The translations under genes and the position numbers were made by a program. DNA of 64,000 nt from an uncultured Bacteroidales bacterium. Its GTDB lineage: Bacteria; Bacteroidota; Bacteroidia; Bacteroidales; UBA932. Location: the NCBI GenBank assembly GCA_934691625.1, contig CAKUTA010000004.1, positions 1 to 64,000 of the forward strand, given 5' to 3'. Under the pieces are notes generated by a model, which was not told the DNA's origin, searched no databases, and worked only from the letters and a program-made list of their open reading frames with translations. This document shows positions 46,291-54,074 of the stretch, piece after piece. Numbering within the stretch: the stretch's first letter is position 1; each line of letters starts with the position of its first letter.

Positions 46291-46298
46291 CAAAATTA
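46291..46298 (-). promoter_or_regulatory. -7 promoter element of pckA
   Basis: The minus strand reads TAATTTTG (TAnnTTTG). It gives a leader of about 80 nt before the pckA start. It is divergent from the similar element of recQ 46 nt away. Confidence 0.55.
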
Positions 46299-46323
46299 AG
46301 ATAATTTTACGATTACTGCCATA

Positions 46324-46351
46324 TTTGCAGTCTGAAATTTTACTAATTTTG
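46324..46351 (+). promoter_or_regulatory. Promoter upstream of recQ
   Basis: TTTG (46324-46327) and TAATTTTG (46344-46351) lie 16 nt apart, slightly shorter than the usual spacing. The resulting leader would be about 175 nt. Confidence 0.45.
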
Positions 46352-46531
46352 TAAAACTTCCGCCCGCCGGAACATGCAAAAATTCTGCCACATCGGCAGA
46401 TGCATAAAAGCTAAATTGTTTTATCGCCAACTTTTGAAACGAAATTCCTAACTTTCGCTTCAAAACCCACTGAAACGGCGCTGCAGGATGCAGAACAGCT
46501 CCACGTAACAGAAGACAGACAACAGACGCAG

Positions 46532-48427
46532 ATGGAACCGCTTGACATATTAAAGGAATATTGGGGATATTCATCATTCCGACCGATGCAGGAGGACATT
46601 GTCAGGACCGCACTGGACGGCAAGGATGTTCTCGCGATACTTCCGACAGGCGGAGGAAAATCCGTCTGTTTCCAGGTGCCGGCAATGATGAGGGACGGCA
46701 TCGCCCTGGTGGTCACCCCTCTCATTGCCCTGATGAAGGACCAGGTCCAGAATCTGAACGACAAGGGAATAAAGGCGATAGCCATCTACACTGGAATGTC
46801 CAGGCGGGAAGTGGATCTGGCATTGAACAATGCCGCATACGGCGATGCCAGATTCCTGTATGTCTCGCCGGAAAGGCTCTCGACGCGCCTATTCATGTCC
46901 TACCTCGAAGTGATGGACATAAGCTTCATTGTCGTGGACGAGGCGCACTGCATCTCGCAATGGGGGTATGACTTCAGGCCCGACTATCTGCAGATAGGCA
47001 AGATACGGGAATCCGTCAAAGCCCCGGTGATAGCACTTACAGCCACGGCGACTCCGGAGGTGGCGGAAGACATCATGAATAAGCTCGGATTCAAGGAAAG
47101 GAATCTTCTCAAAAGCGGATTCGAGCGGCCGAACCTGTCCTACATTGTCAGAAAATGTGAGGACAAGACAGGACAGATGCTTAACATCTGCAAAGGTGTT
47201 CCGGGAACAGGCATCGTCTATGTCCGCAGCAGAAAAAAGACGGAAGATATAGCCGCAGCGCTGACAGCAGCAGGGATTTCCGCATCATTCTACCACGCAG
47301 GGCTCAGGCATGAGCAGAGGATGTCACGCCAGGAGGAATGGAAATCAGGAAAGATCAGGGTCATGGTCTGCACAAATGCCTTCGGAATGGGCATTGACAA
47401 GCCCGATGTACGTTTCGTGGTACATGCAGACATGCCTGACGCGCCAGAAGCATATTTCCAGGAGGCAGGAAGAGCCGGGCGCGACGGCCGGCGTTCATAC
47501 GCGGTGCTGCTGTGGAACGCCACCGACATACGGCGGCTGCATCAGCTCGAGACCATCTCATTTCCTCCGCTGGAATTCATGGAGGACATATATCATAAGG
47601 TATATGCATTCTTCGGAATTGCCTACGGGCAGGGACTTGGACGCCAGATGAAATTCGACATTCATGAATTCTGCAAAAGATTCTCATTGAACAAGTCCCA
47701 AGTCTATTACGCATTGCGCTACCTGGAGCGGGAGGGGCACTGGACATATACGGAGGAGATCGAGACTCCGACCAGGATCAGGATATCCGTAGGCAGGGAC
47801 GACCTCTACGACGTGGAGTTCAGCACCAGGGAGATGCTGGATGTGCTTGAGATAATGATCAGGCGATATGCCGGCATATTCTCGTTCGCAGTCCCGGTAG
47901 AGGAGGATTATATCGCCGGAAAATGCGGCATTACTATCCCGCAGCTGCACCAGACCCTATACAATCTCTCCGTCGAGCACGTAATAACTTATATTCCAGG
48001 GGACACCTCTGACGTGCTTGTCCTGCACAGCGAGCATCTCGCCCAGGGCAATGTCAAGCTGTCGCCGCTCCGCTACAAGATGCTGAAGGAGACATGGCAT
48101 AAGAGGATGGAAACCATGGTCGAATATGTCAGCGAGGAGGATGTATGCCGTTCCAGATTTCTGCTCAAATATTTCGGCCAGGAAGAATCCGAGGACTGCG
48201 GCAGCTGCGACATCTGTAGAAGGCACCGTGCATCAGGCACCACCGCGCAGAACGAAGATACCGCAGAACTGCTGAAGCACTATATAAATGAAGAGCTGCA
48301 TGGCGAATACACCCTGCAGCAGGTATCAAGCCGTTTTCTGGTGCCATCCGCAGGTTCAGCACCAGATTTCATAGGCATTCTCCGACAGCTGATAGAATCC
48401 GGGGAAGTTCCGCCATACCGCAGCTAG
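46532..48427 (+). CDS. recQ: ATP-dependent DNA helicase RecQ
   Basis: 631 residues. Superfamily-2 helicase motifs are in order: SFRPMQ, Walker A PTGGGKS (38-44), VVDEAHCISQWGYDFR, ALTATATP, the motif IV-V region NAFGMGIDKPDVRFVVH and motif VI QEAGRAGRDG. The RecQ zinc-binding cysteines are in CGSCDICRR, and a winged-helix RQC region precedes a short tail; no HRDC domain is evident. It unwinds DNA 3'-5' in recombinational repair. The start is the first ATG, preceded by a gene-free divergent region of 329 bp shared with pckA. Confidence 0.95.
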   Translation: MEPLDILKEYWGYSSFRPMQEDIVRTALDGKDVLAILPTGGGKSVCFQVPAMMRDGIALVVTPLIALMKDQVQNLNDKGIKAIAIYTGMSRREVDLALNNAAYGDARFLYVSPERLSTRLFMSYLEVMDISFIVVDEAHCISQWGYDFRPDYLQIGKIRESVKAPVIALTATATPEVAEDIMNKLGFKERNLLKSGFERPNLSYIVRKCEDKTGQMLNICKGVPGTGIVYVRSRKKTEDIAAALTAAGISASFYHAGLRHEQRMSRQEEWKSGKIRVMVCTNAFGMGIDKPDVRFVVHADMPDAPEAYFQEAGRAGRDGRRSYAVLLWNATDIRRLHQLETISFPPLEFMEDIYHKVYAFFGIAYGQGLGRQMKFDIHEFCKRFSLNKSQVYYALRYLEREGHWTYTEEIETPTRIRISVGRDDLYDVEFSTREMLDVLEIMIRRYAGIFSFAVPVEEDYIAGKCGITIPQLHQTLYNLSVEHVITYIPGDTSDVLVLHSEHLAQGNVKLSPLRYKMLKETWHKRMETMVEYVSEEDVCRSRFLLKYFGQEESEDCGSCDICRRHRASGTTAQNEDTAELLKHYINEELHGEYTLQQVSSRFLVPSAGSAPDFIGILRQLIESGEVPPYRS

Positions 48428-48472
48428 ACAAGAGCCGCACCGTCGTCAAAGTCAACGTCAGAAGCCGTTTTC

Positions 48473-48497
48473 CAAAATAGTGCATGCGGCGATTTTG
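48473..48497 (+). repeat. Palindromic 25-bp intergenic repeat, copy C
   Basis: Begins CAAAATAG, has GCATGC at its centre and ends GGCGATTTTG. It lies in the 83-bp convergent gap between recQ and the AraC-type regulator. Copies A and B are at 23811 and 28522. Confidence 0.6.
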
Positions 48498-48510
48498 AAA
48501 AGATTCCAAG

Positions 48511-49038
48511 TCACTTACGCGAAAATGCTTTCCTGTACTCCGCCGGAGTCATGCCGAACTTCTCCCGGAAGATACGGTAGAATGTCCTGACATTGTTAAA
48601 CCCCGAATCATACGCCACAGTCTCTATCGTCTCCTCCCCATCTGACAGAAGCTGCTGACTGTATTCCACACGCATTGAGTTTATATAGCTGGTGAGGTTC
48701 TGCCCTGAATACTGCTGGATAAGCTGAGCCAGACGGTTCTTGTTCAGTCCTGTCATCGACACGATGTTCTCCCTGGAAATATCTGGGAGAAGAAAAAGTT
48801 TCTCCTTTCTTATACGGGCATCCAGCTCCATGAATTCCTGCAGCTGATGATCTGGCATGTGCAAGGCTTCCTGCTCCTGCTTCTCATCGTCCTTGACAGG
48901 GACATCGCTGCTGCTCCGGATCTTCCTTATCAGGGAATACATCCTGGACGATTTCAGATTCATGACATGCAGATAACGCAGTGCAGCCGCCAGCGCGGCA
49001 CAAAGAATCACTATCACTATAATGAGAAACGAAGTCAT
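48511..49038 (-). CDS. Membrane-anchored AraC-family transcription regulator
   Basis: 175 residues. One N-terminal membrane segment (about 4-22, SFLIIVIVILCAALAAALRYL) is followed by a charged linker and an AraC-type double helix-turn-helix (about 85-172), with TGLNKNRLAQLIQQYSGQNLTSYINSMRVEYSQQLL and VAYDSGFNNVRTFYRIFREKFGMTPAEYRK. It has no ligand-binding or response-regulator domain, so activity must be set by the membrane part or by expression level. It is divergent from the DUF3575-DUF3868-MACPF operon, and a direct repeat suited to AraC binding lies between them. I infer it controls that operon. Confidence 0.88.
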   Translation of the reverse strand: MTSFLIIVIVILCAALAAALRYLHVMNLKSSRMYSLIRKIRSSSDVPVKDDEKQEQEALHMPDHQLQEFMELDARIRKEKLFLLPDISRENIVSMTGLNKNRLAQLIQQYSGQNLTSYINSMRVEYSQQLLSDGEETIETVAYDSGFNNVRTFYRIFREKFGMTPAEYRKAFSRK

Positions 49039-49060
49039 TGTCTATTATATCAGTCATTCG

Positions 49061-49068
49061 CAAAAATA
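49061..49068 (-). promoter_or_regulatory. -7 promoter element of the AraC-type regulator
   Basis: The minus strand reads TATTTTTG (TAnnTTTG), 22 nt before the regulator's ATG, inside a 16-bp palindrome (AAAAATAGCTATTTTT, 49062-49077). Confidence 0.5.
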
Positions 49069-49105
49069 GCTATTTTTAGGCTCATATCCACAAAAAACAG
49101 TACAG

Positions 49106-49139
49106 TTTGTCACATAGGCATGACCATCTGTCACATCGG
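49106..49139. promoter_or_regulatory. Direct-repeat operator candidate for the AraC-type regulator
   Basis: TTTGTCACATAGG (49106-49118) and TCTGTCACATCGG (49127-49139) agree at 11 of 13 positions and are spaced exactly 21 bp, two helical turns, as for AraC-family half-sites. They lie 95 nt upstream of the DUF3575 gene and 68 nt upstream of the divergent regulator. A poor -7 match (TAACTTGC, 49156-49163) follows on the plus strand, fitting an activator-dependent promoter. Confidence 0.55.
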
Positions 49140-49233
49140 AAAAAATCATTCTTGATAACTTGCAGACCGCAAAATCAAACAAAATCAAACTCTGAAGCTA
49201 CCTTCTAAAGCTTTCAGGAAACACTTCATTAAA

Positions 49234-49806
49234 ATGATCAGATTAAAGACTAGATGCACCCTGGCAGCAGGAATCATTACGGTTCTGCTGGCTGTCTCCA
49301 TGCATGAATGCAAGGCTCAGGTGATAGGAGTCAGGACAAATCTGCCAGGATGGGCAGTACTGTCCCCAAACCTAGGAGCCGAGGTGGCATTTGCGGAGAA
49401 ATGGTCCGCAGGCATTGATGCAATCTGCAATCCTTTCAAATGGTCAGAGGGACGCAGCTCCCAATTCTGGCAAGTTCAGCCGGAAATCAGATTCTGGCCA
49501 AGGCACAAGTTCGCCGGACATGTATTCGGCATTCACGGACAATATGGCCAGTACAACTGGGCAAGGACCGATATCCGCTACAATGGATATTACTACGGAG
49601 GAGGACTTTCGTACGGCTATGCACTCATGCTCCGCGAGCAATGGAACCTGGAATTCTATGCAGGCTTCGGCTACAGCAGGATGGAGCACAGGAACAGGTA
49701 CGACCGCCGTGACGAGGAAATCTGTTTCGGCCCTGGACACTACAACTACTGGGGCGTCACGCAGGCAGGGATACGCCTTACCTATTTCATAAGACTTAAA
49801 CGATAA
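49234..49806 (+). CDS. DUF3575 outer-membrane beta-barrel protein
   Basis: 190 residues with a signal peptide (about 1-29, ending CKAQ). VIGVRTNLPGWAVLSPNLGAEVAFAEKWS is the DUF3575 opening. Alternating aromatic strands (WQVQPEIRFWPRHKFAGHVFG, YYYGGGLSYGYALML) and a C-terminal RLTYFIRLKR point to a small outer-membrane barrel. In Bacteroidales this family accompanies DUF3868 proteins and fimbrillins in Mfa/Fim-type surface clusters. It is the first gene of the MACPF operon, 7 nt before the next. Confidence 0.85.
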   Translation: MIRLKTRCTLAAGIITVLLAVSMHECKAQVIGVRTNLPGWAVLSPNLGAEVAFAEKWSAGIDAICNPFKWSEGRSSQFWQVQPEIRFWPRHKFAGHVFGIHGQYGQYNWARTDIRYNGYYYGGGLSYGYALMLREQWNLEFYAGFGYSRMEHRNRYDRRDEEICFGPGHYNYWGVTQAGIRLTYFIRLKR

Positions 49807-49813
49807 CGCAGCC

Positions 49814-50878
49814 ATGAGAAAGATTACAAGCATGCTGTTATCCGCTACAGCCGCAATAACATTGTTCCCGTCATGCGCCGGACTGAGACGAGCAGCAAGG
49901 GAACCGGTAGAAATCAATGTCAACGCAGAGGTTCCGCAGCTGGAATCCTCCAGCGCACCTGTCATAGTGAAACTCAATGCAGACATGCCGGAAAGATATA
50001 GGAACGTGAACACCGGAATCCTGTTCGAGCCTGTTCTTACCAATGCTGAAGGAACCGATTCCGTGTCATTGAAAAACGCCATTGCCGAAGGACGGTTTCA
50101 TAACATGTATGACCGCAGGACCGCAAGATTCAAGGAGCAGCCTAAAGACAATGATACCGAACTGTTCCCATATATAAAATATGACAACACCAGTATCAGC
50201 TGGGAAGCCTCCACACCTTACCAGGAATGGATGGACAGCAGCATTGTCAAGGTCAGGATCTATGCGGAAGCCTATGGGAAGCAGGTCCTTCTGAAAGAGA
50301 CATGCATACCTGTGCAGGTACTGGTGAAAGAACCTGAAGTCCAGGCCGAGACCGAGCCTGTTCCTGTGAAGACAGATACTGAAGAAGATATTGACAGCCC
50401 GATGCAGTTCAGGATGCAGTTCCCGCTCGACTCCGATGACCTTTCTGGAGCTCCAGACGCAAAGCTGCTGAAAGACAAGCTGCAAGAGCTCCTCTCCGAA
50501 AAGAAAGCCATCGACTACCAGATCAGCATAACAGTTTCTAACTCTCCGGAAGGCTCTGCCACCTACAACGAGGATCTATGCGCAAGACGCCGCGACGCCA
50601 TAATACGTATCATCCGTGAGGCTGGTGCCGATACCGGGAAATGCGACGTGGTCATGATCCCTGAGAACTGGGACGGACTGCTCGATAAAGCCTACGGGCT
50701 TATCCCAGACTCTGTAAAGGGACTACGGAAAGCTGTTTACAGCATCGAGGACACGGACAGACGCGAAGCATACATCAGAAAGAACATGAACATAGACTGG
50801 ATAATACTCAGCAAGGTAGTTTATCCTGAGTTAAGGTACTGCCACGTAACATTGTCATATAATATTAAAAATCAATAA
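49814..50878 (+). CDS. DUF3868-like lipoprotein with OmpA-like C-terminus
   Basis: 354 residues with a lipobox (LFPSC, Cys about 21). The N-terminal half (about 30-170) fits DUF3868. The C-terminal half (about 195-350, MQFRMQFPLDSDD, NEDLCARRRDAIIRIIREAG) resembles a divergent OmpA-type peptidoglycan-binding fold, with the NxxLxxRRxxxV helix recognisable. It could anchor the complex between the outer membrane and the cell wall. Only 1 nt separates its stop from the start of the MACPF protein. Confidence 0.75.
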   Translation: MRKITSMLLSATAAITLFPSCAGLRRAAREPVEINVNAEVPQLESSSAPVIVKLNADMPERYRNVNTGILFEPVLTNAEGTDSVSLKNAIAEGRFHNMYDRRTARFKEQPKDNDTELFPYIKYDNTSISWEASTPYQEWMDSSIVKVRIYAEAYGKQVLLKETCIPVQVLVKEPEVQAETEPVPVKTDTEEDIDSPMQFRMQFPLDSDDLSGAPDAKLLKDKLQELLSEKKAIDYQISITVSNSPEGSATYNEDLCARRRDAIIRIIREAGADTGKCDVVMIPENWDGLLDKAYGLIPDSVKGLRKAVYSIEDTDRREAYIRKNMNIDWIILSKVVYPELRYCHVTLSYNIKNQ

Positions 50879-50879
50879 T

Positions 50880-53800
50880 ATGAGAAATATATTCTCCAGA
50901 GCGGCGCTTGCCGCATTTACGATAGCCGCCGGGCTTCTCTCTTCCGGCTGCCTAAACGAGGAAATCCCGTTTCTCGAGCTCGAATACGAGAAGCTCGACA
51001 TTCAGGGCAAGGGAGAAAAGATAGTCATTGACGTCAAGTCCAATGTTGACTGGACCGCATCCGTAGATCAGAACTGGTGCCTTATCGAGAACGGCACAGG
51101 ACACTACAAGGGCGAGTTTGTATTGACAGCTGCCGAGAACACTACCGCGATGACCCGTATTGCGCATGTCACTGTCAAGGGAGGATCGCAGATAGCCACC
51201 ATAGAAGTCACACAGGCGCCTTACAACTTCACATTCGACCTTCCGCTGTCAGAATATCACATCGGCTACGAATCATCCAGCATAAGCATACCATATCTTT
51301 CTACCGGAAAAGGGCTGAAAGTCGAATGCAACTCCAACGCCTCCTGGGCAAAGATAACATCAACAGGAGACGGCACCGCATCTGTCTCCATCGAGCAGAA
51401 CACGACAGGAAGCACCAGGACAGCGGTCATCGCGTTCAACACTAAGGGGCACGACGGCACTCCGCTCATCAGCAAGGTAAGCATCATCCAGGACGGTACC
51501 GTCAACTTCCTTGACGCCCTGGTGAAAGAAGCAGTCCTGGCAGCAGCAGGAGAAGAGATATCCCTTCCTGTAAGGACCAATACCGGAATCAAGGTCGAGT
51601 CTTCATCAGAATGGTGCAAAGCCACATGGACAGGTTCAGCAGTACAGGTTTCCGCAGAGCGCAATCCAGGCAGCCGTGAGCGCACAGCATACGTGACAGT
51701 ACGCACCGATTCTGACGCAGGCAACGAGATAGCGCGTACCATCATGATAACGCAGCTTGCAGAAGGATTCAGCCTGCAGCTCCCTATCAGCGAGTTCACC
51801 ATCGATGACGACAAGAACAATATCAGTGTTCCTTATATATTGAAAGGACAGGATGCCACTATTTCCGTACAGTCAAATGCCAGCTGGATAACTGTAAATT
51901 CCACCGATAACGGAGCTGCTGTTCTCTCTGTAGCTGCTAATTCCGATGGCAAGGCCCGTACAGCGACATTGGCATTCATCGCAGAAAAGGCTGATGGCGA
52001 AGCCATTATCCGCAACGCATATATCACCCAGGAAACGACAGAGAATGAACTTTCAGTCCTGGTGTCAGAGCTGACCCTCGCATCAGTGGGCGACACTGTC
52101 ACGATTCATGCACTTTCAAATGCAGACATCAAGGTTTACTCATCTTCAGACTGGTGCAAGGCCGAGGCGACAGGAGACGGCATCAGGATCAGCGCAGAAA
52201 TCAATGCCAATGAAGAGAACCGCGAGGCTTATGTCACAATAATAGCAGACCTCCAGAACGGCAGCAAGGCCATAATGAAGAGTATCAAAGTGATGCAGAA
52301 GGCAGTGGATATCAGATTCGAGTTCGCGGAGCCAGCTGTCACCATCGGATATGCCGCAGGGACTGAATACGTACAGATCATATCGACAGGTGAATGGAAA
52401 CTGAACAATCTGGCAAATGAGATTCCTGACTGGCTCTCCATCACTCCTGACCATGGTACCGGAGACGGGCTCATCACATTGAAAGTCAAGACAAATCCTT
52501 ATTCGAGAGAGAGGAAGACACAGCTTTCTTTCACGAATACGTTCATCAGCAAGTCCATAGCCCTGCAGATAACCCAGGAAACCAATCCTGATGGTATCAG
52601 CGACTATAAATATCTCGGAGCGGGCTATGATGCATCCGGCGAATACGCAGCCGACAGCTATGCCAGGAACATGGTGCTTGATATCAACAAACTGCTGGAG
52701 AAAAATCACGTGGCAGATGTCCTGGGCCTCAACAGCACGGAGGAGAGGTACATCTACGGCAAGACAATCAACGAATACCAGAAGAAGATAACGCAGGCCG
52801 CCAATATCTCGGGAGGATATAAAGGCTTCTCTGCATCGGTGTCAAATTCATTCTCGAAAGAGACATTGTCCTCAACCGAAAATGAATACGCCTCCTTTAG
52901 GCATATAACCAAGAAGCAGTCCTACAAGCTGTTCGCCAACCTCAAGGCAAAGGATCTTATCGACTGCTTGTCCGATGATGCGAAAAACGACCTGCAGAGC
53001 ATGGAACCTAGACAGATTTTCCTCAAATATGGGACACATGTCATCACAGGATTCGTTCTCGGAGGTTCGCTTGACTACTCGATGAGTGCAGATGTCAGCG
53101 TCATGTCCACAAGTGTCGATTGGAGTGTAGCCGTATCTGGCGGTTTCAAATTCCTTTCTTCCGGAGCATCCGTATCCACAGAATATGGACAATACGAGAA
53201 GATGCGCAACGAGGCCGCCAACTTCGAGTCCAGACTGTCAGCCCGTGGTGGAGAGTCGCAGTACGCATCACAGAACCCTAATGTAAGCCAGAGCACCTAT
53301 ACAGAATGGCTCGCAAGTCTTTCAGACAAGAGCAAATGGGTCATGGTTGACTACGACGGCTCACAGCTGATACCTATATGGGAATTCATCGAAGATGCAG
53401 ACAAGGCCAAGCAGGTAGCTGACGCAGCGGCAGAGTACCTGATAGCTCCGAATGTGGCACAGGCATCAACACATAATACCTTAAAGCTGAAGGTTACAAG
53501 GGTAGGATACACTTCTGATGATGCCGGAAGCACAGCCGAGGTTTACTGGGAATTCTTCTGTACAGTAAATCAGAACACCGAAAAGGCCCTGAATCAGAGG
53601 TTCAGGCAGGAAGTCCCGGACAATGCAAGCTCCGATCCAGGAAGCAAATGGAGAGAGCCTAGCCAGAACATAGAAAGTTCCGACAATCTGTCCATATATA
53701 AAGAGCATGTCGTGAAATTCAGGCTTAAGGCGATGGAAGATGACACCACCGGAGACGAGCATTATGACCGCACAGAGACGCTATATTATAATCCGAAAGA

Positions 53801-53912
53801 CCAGAAGTGGAGATTTAACAGCGAAACAGGTGACGTCATTGAAAATGGAGGAACATTCATCATCAACAGAGGCGGCGGCGCCACTGCTGAGGTCAAGCTC
53901 ATCTGGGAATAG
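50880..53912 (+). CDS. BACON-repeat lipoprotein with MACPF (perforin-like) domain
   Basis: 1010 residues. The signal peptide ends in a lipobox (SSGC, Cys about 24). Six BACON-like domains follow (about 32-113, 114-205, 206-293, 294-386, 387-474, 475-568), each with SNxxW or SSxWCK-type strands and an ITQ ending. Residues about 569-860 form a MACPF domain whose signature is YGTHVITGFVLGG (Tyr717 to Gly729). A further beta-rich domain (about 865-1010) carries acidic loops (EDDTTGDEHYD). MACPF proteins oligomerise into membrane pores; some Bacteroidales members (BSAPs) kill related strains. The BACON array probably binds a surface glycan or spaces the pore domain. It is the last gene of the operon and is closed by a strong terminator. 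Confidence 0.85.
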   Translation: MRNIFSRAALAAFTIAAGLLSSGCLNEEIPFLELEYEKLDIQGKGEKIVIDVKSNVDWTASVDQNWCLIENGTGHYKGEFVLTAAENTTAMTRIAHVTVKGGSQIATIEVTQAPYNFTFDLPLSEYHIGYESSSISIPYLSTGKGLKVECNSNASWAKITSTGDGTASVSIEQNTTGSTRTAVIAFNTKGHDGTPLISKVSIIQDGTVNFLDALVKEAVLAAAGEEISLPVRTNTGIKVESSSEWCKATWTGSAVQVSAERNPGSRERTAYVTVRTDSDAGNEIARTIMITQLAEGFSLQLPISEFTIDDDKNNISVPYILKGQDATISVQSNASWITVNSTDNGAAVLSVAANSDGKARTATLAFIAEKADGEAIIRNAYITQETTENELSVLVSELTLASVGDTVTIHALSNADIKVYSSSDWCKAEATGDGIRISAEINANEENREAYVTIIADLQNGSKAIMKSIKVMQKAVDIRFEFAEPAVTIGYAAGTEYVQIISTGEWKLNNLANEIPDWLSITPDHGTGDGLITLKVKTNPYSRERKTQLSFTNTFISKSIALQITQETNPDGISDYKYLGAGYDASGEYAADSYARNMVLDINKLLEKNHVADVLGLNSTEERYIYGKTINEYQKKITQAANISGGYKGFSASVSNSFSKETLSSTENEYASFRHITKKQSYKLFANLKAKDLIDCLSDDAKNDLQSMEPRQIFLKYGTHVITGFVLGGSLDYSMSADVSVMSTSVDWSVAVSGGFKFLSSGASVSTEYGQYEKMRNEAANFESRLSARGGESQYASQNPNVSQSTYTEWLASLSDKSKWVMVDYDGSQLIPIWEFIEDADKAKQVADAAAEYLIAPNVAQASTHNTLKLKVTRVGYTSDDAGSTAEVYWEFFCTVNQNTEKALNQRFRQEVPDNASSDPGSKWREPSQNIESSDNLSIYKEHVVKFRLKAMEDDTTGDEHYDRTETLYYNPKDQKWRFNSETGDVIENGGTFIINRGGGATAEVKLIWE

Positions 53913-54003
53913 AAGCCGTCCTCACTGATAAAGGCAATTCAATAAAAACTGACATACCTCAGACCGGCATCTGCCGGCATAACTAATCTGGTACTTATTC
54001 GCA

Positions 54004-54039
54004 ATCCGGAGCCGTCGTGATGATCGCTCCGGATTTTTT
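54004..54039 (+). terminator. Terminator of the MACPF operon
   Basis: ATCCGGAGC (54004-54012) pairs exactly with GCTCCGGAT (54026-54034) around a 13-nt loop, followed by a T-run to 54039. It ends the AraC-linked operon about 90 nt after the MACPF stop. Confidence 0.88.
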
Positions 54040-54056
54040 GTGTGCCTGCTTTTATG

Positions 54057-54064
54057 TACCTTTG
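54057..54064 (+). promoter_or_regulatory. -7 promoter element of the MATE transporter gene
   Basis: TACCTTTG (TAnnTTTG) lies 10 nt before ATG 54075 and rules out the upstream GTG at 54042 as start. A TTTG at 54037-54040 may serve as the -33 part, with short spacing. Confidence 0.55.
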
Positions 54065-54074
54065 CCGTCAGATT

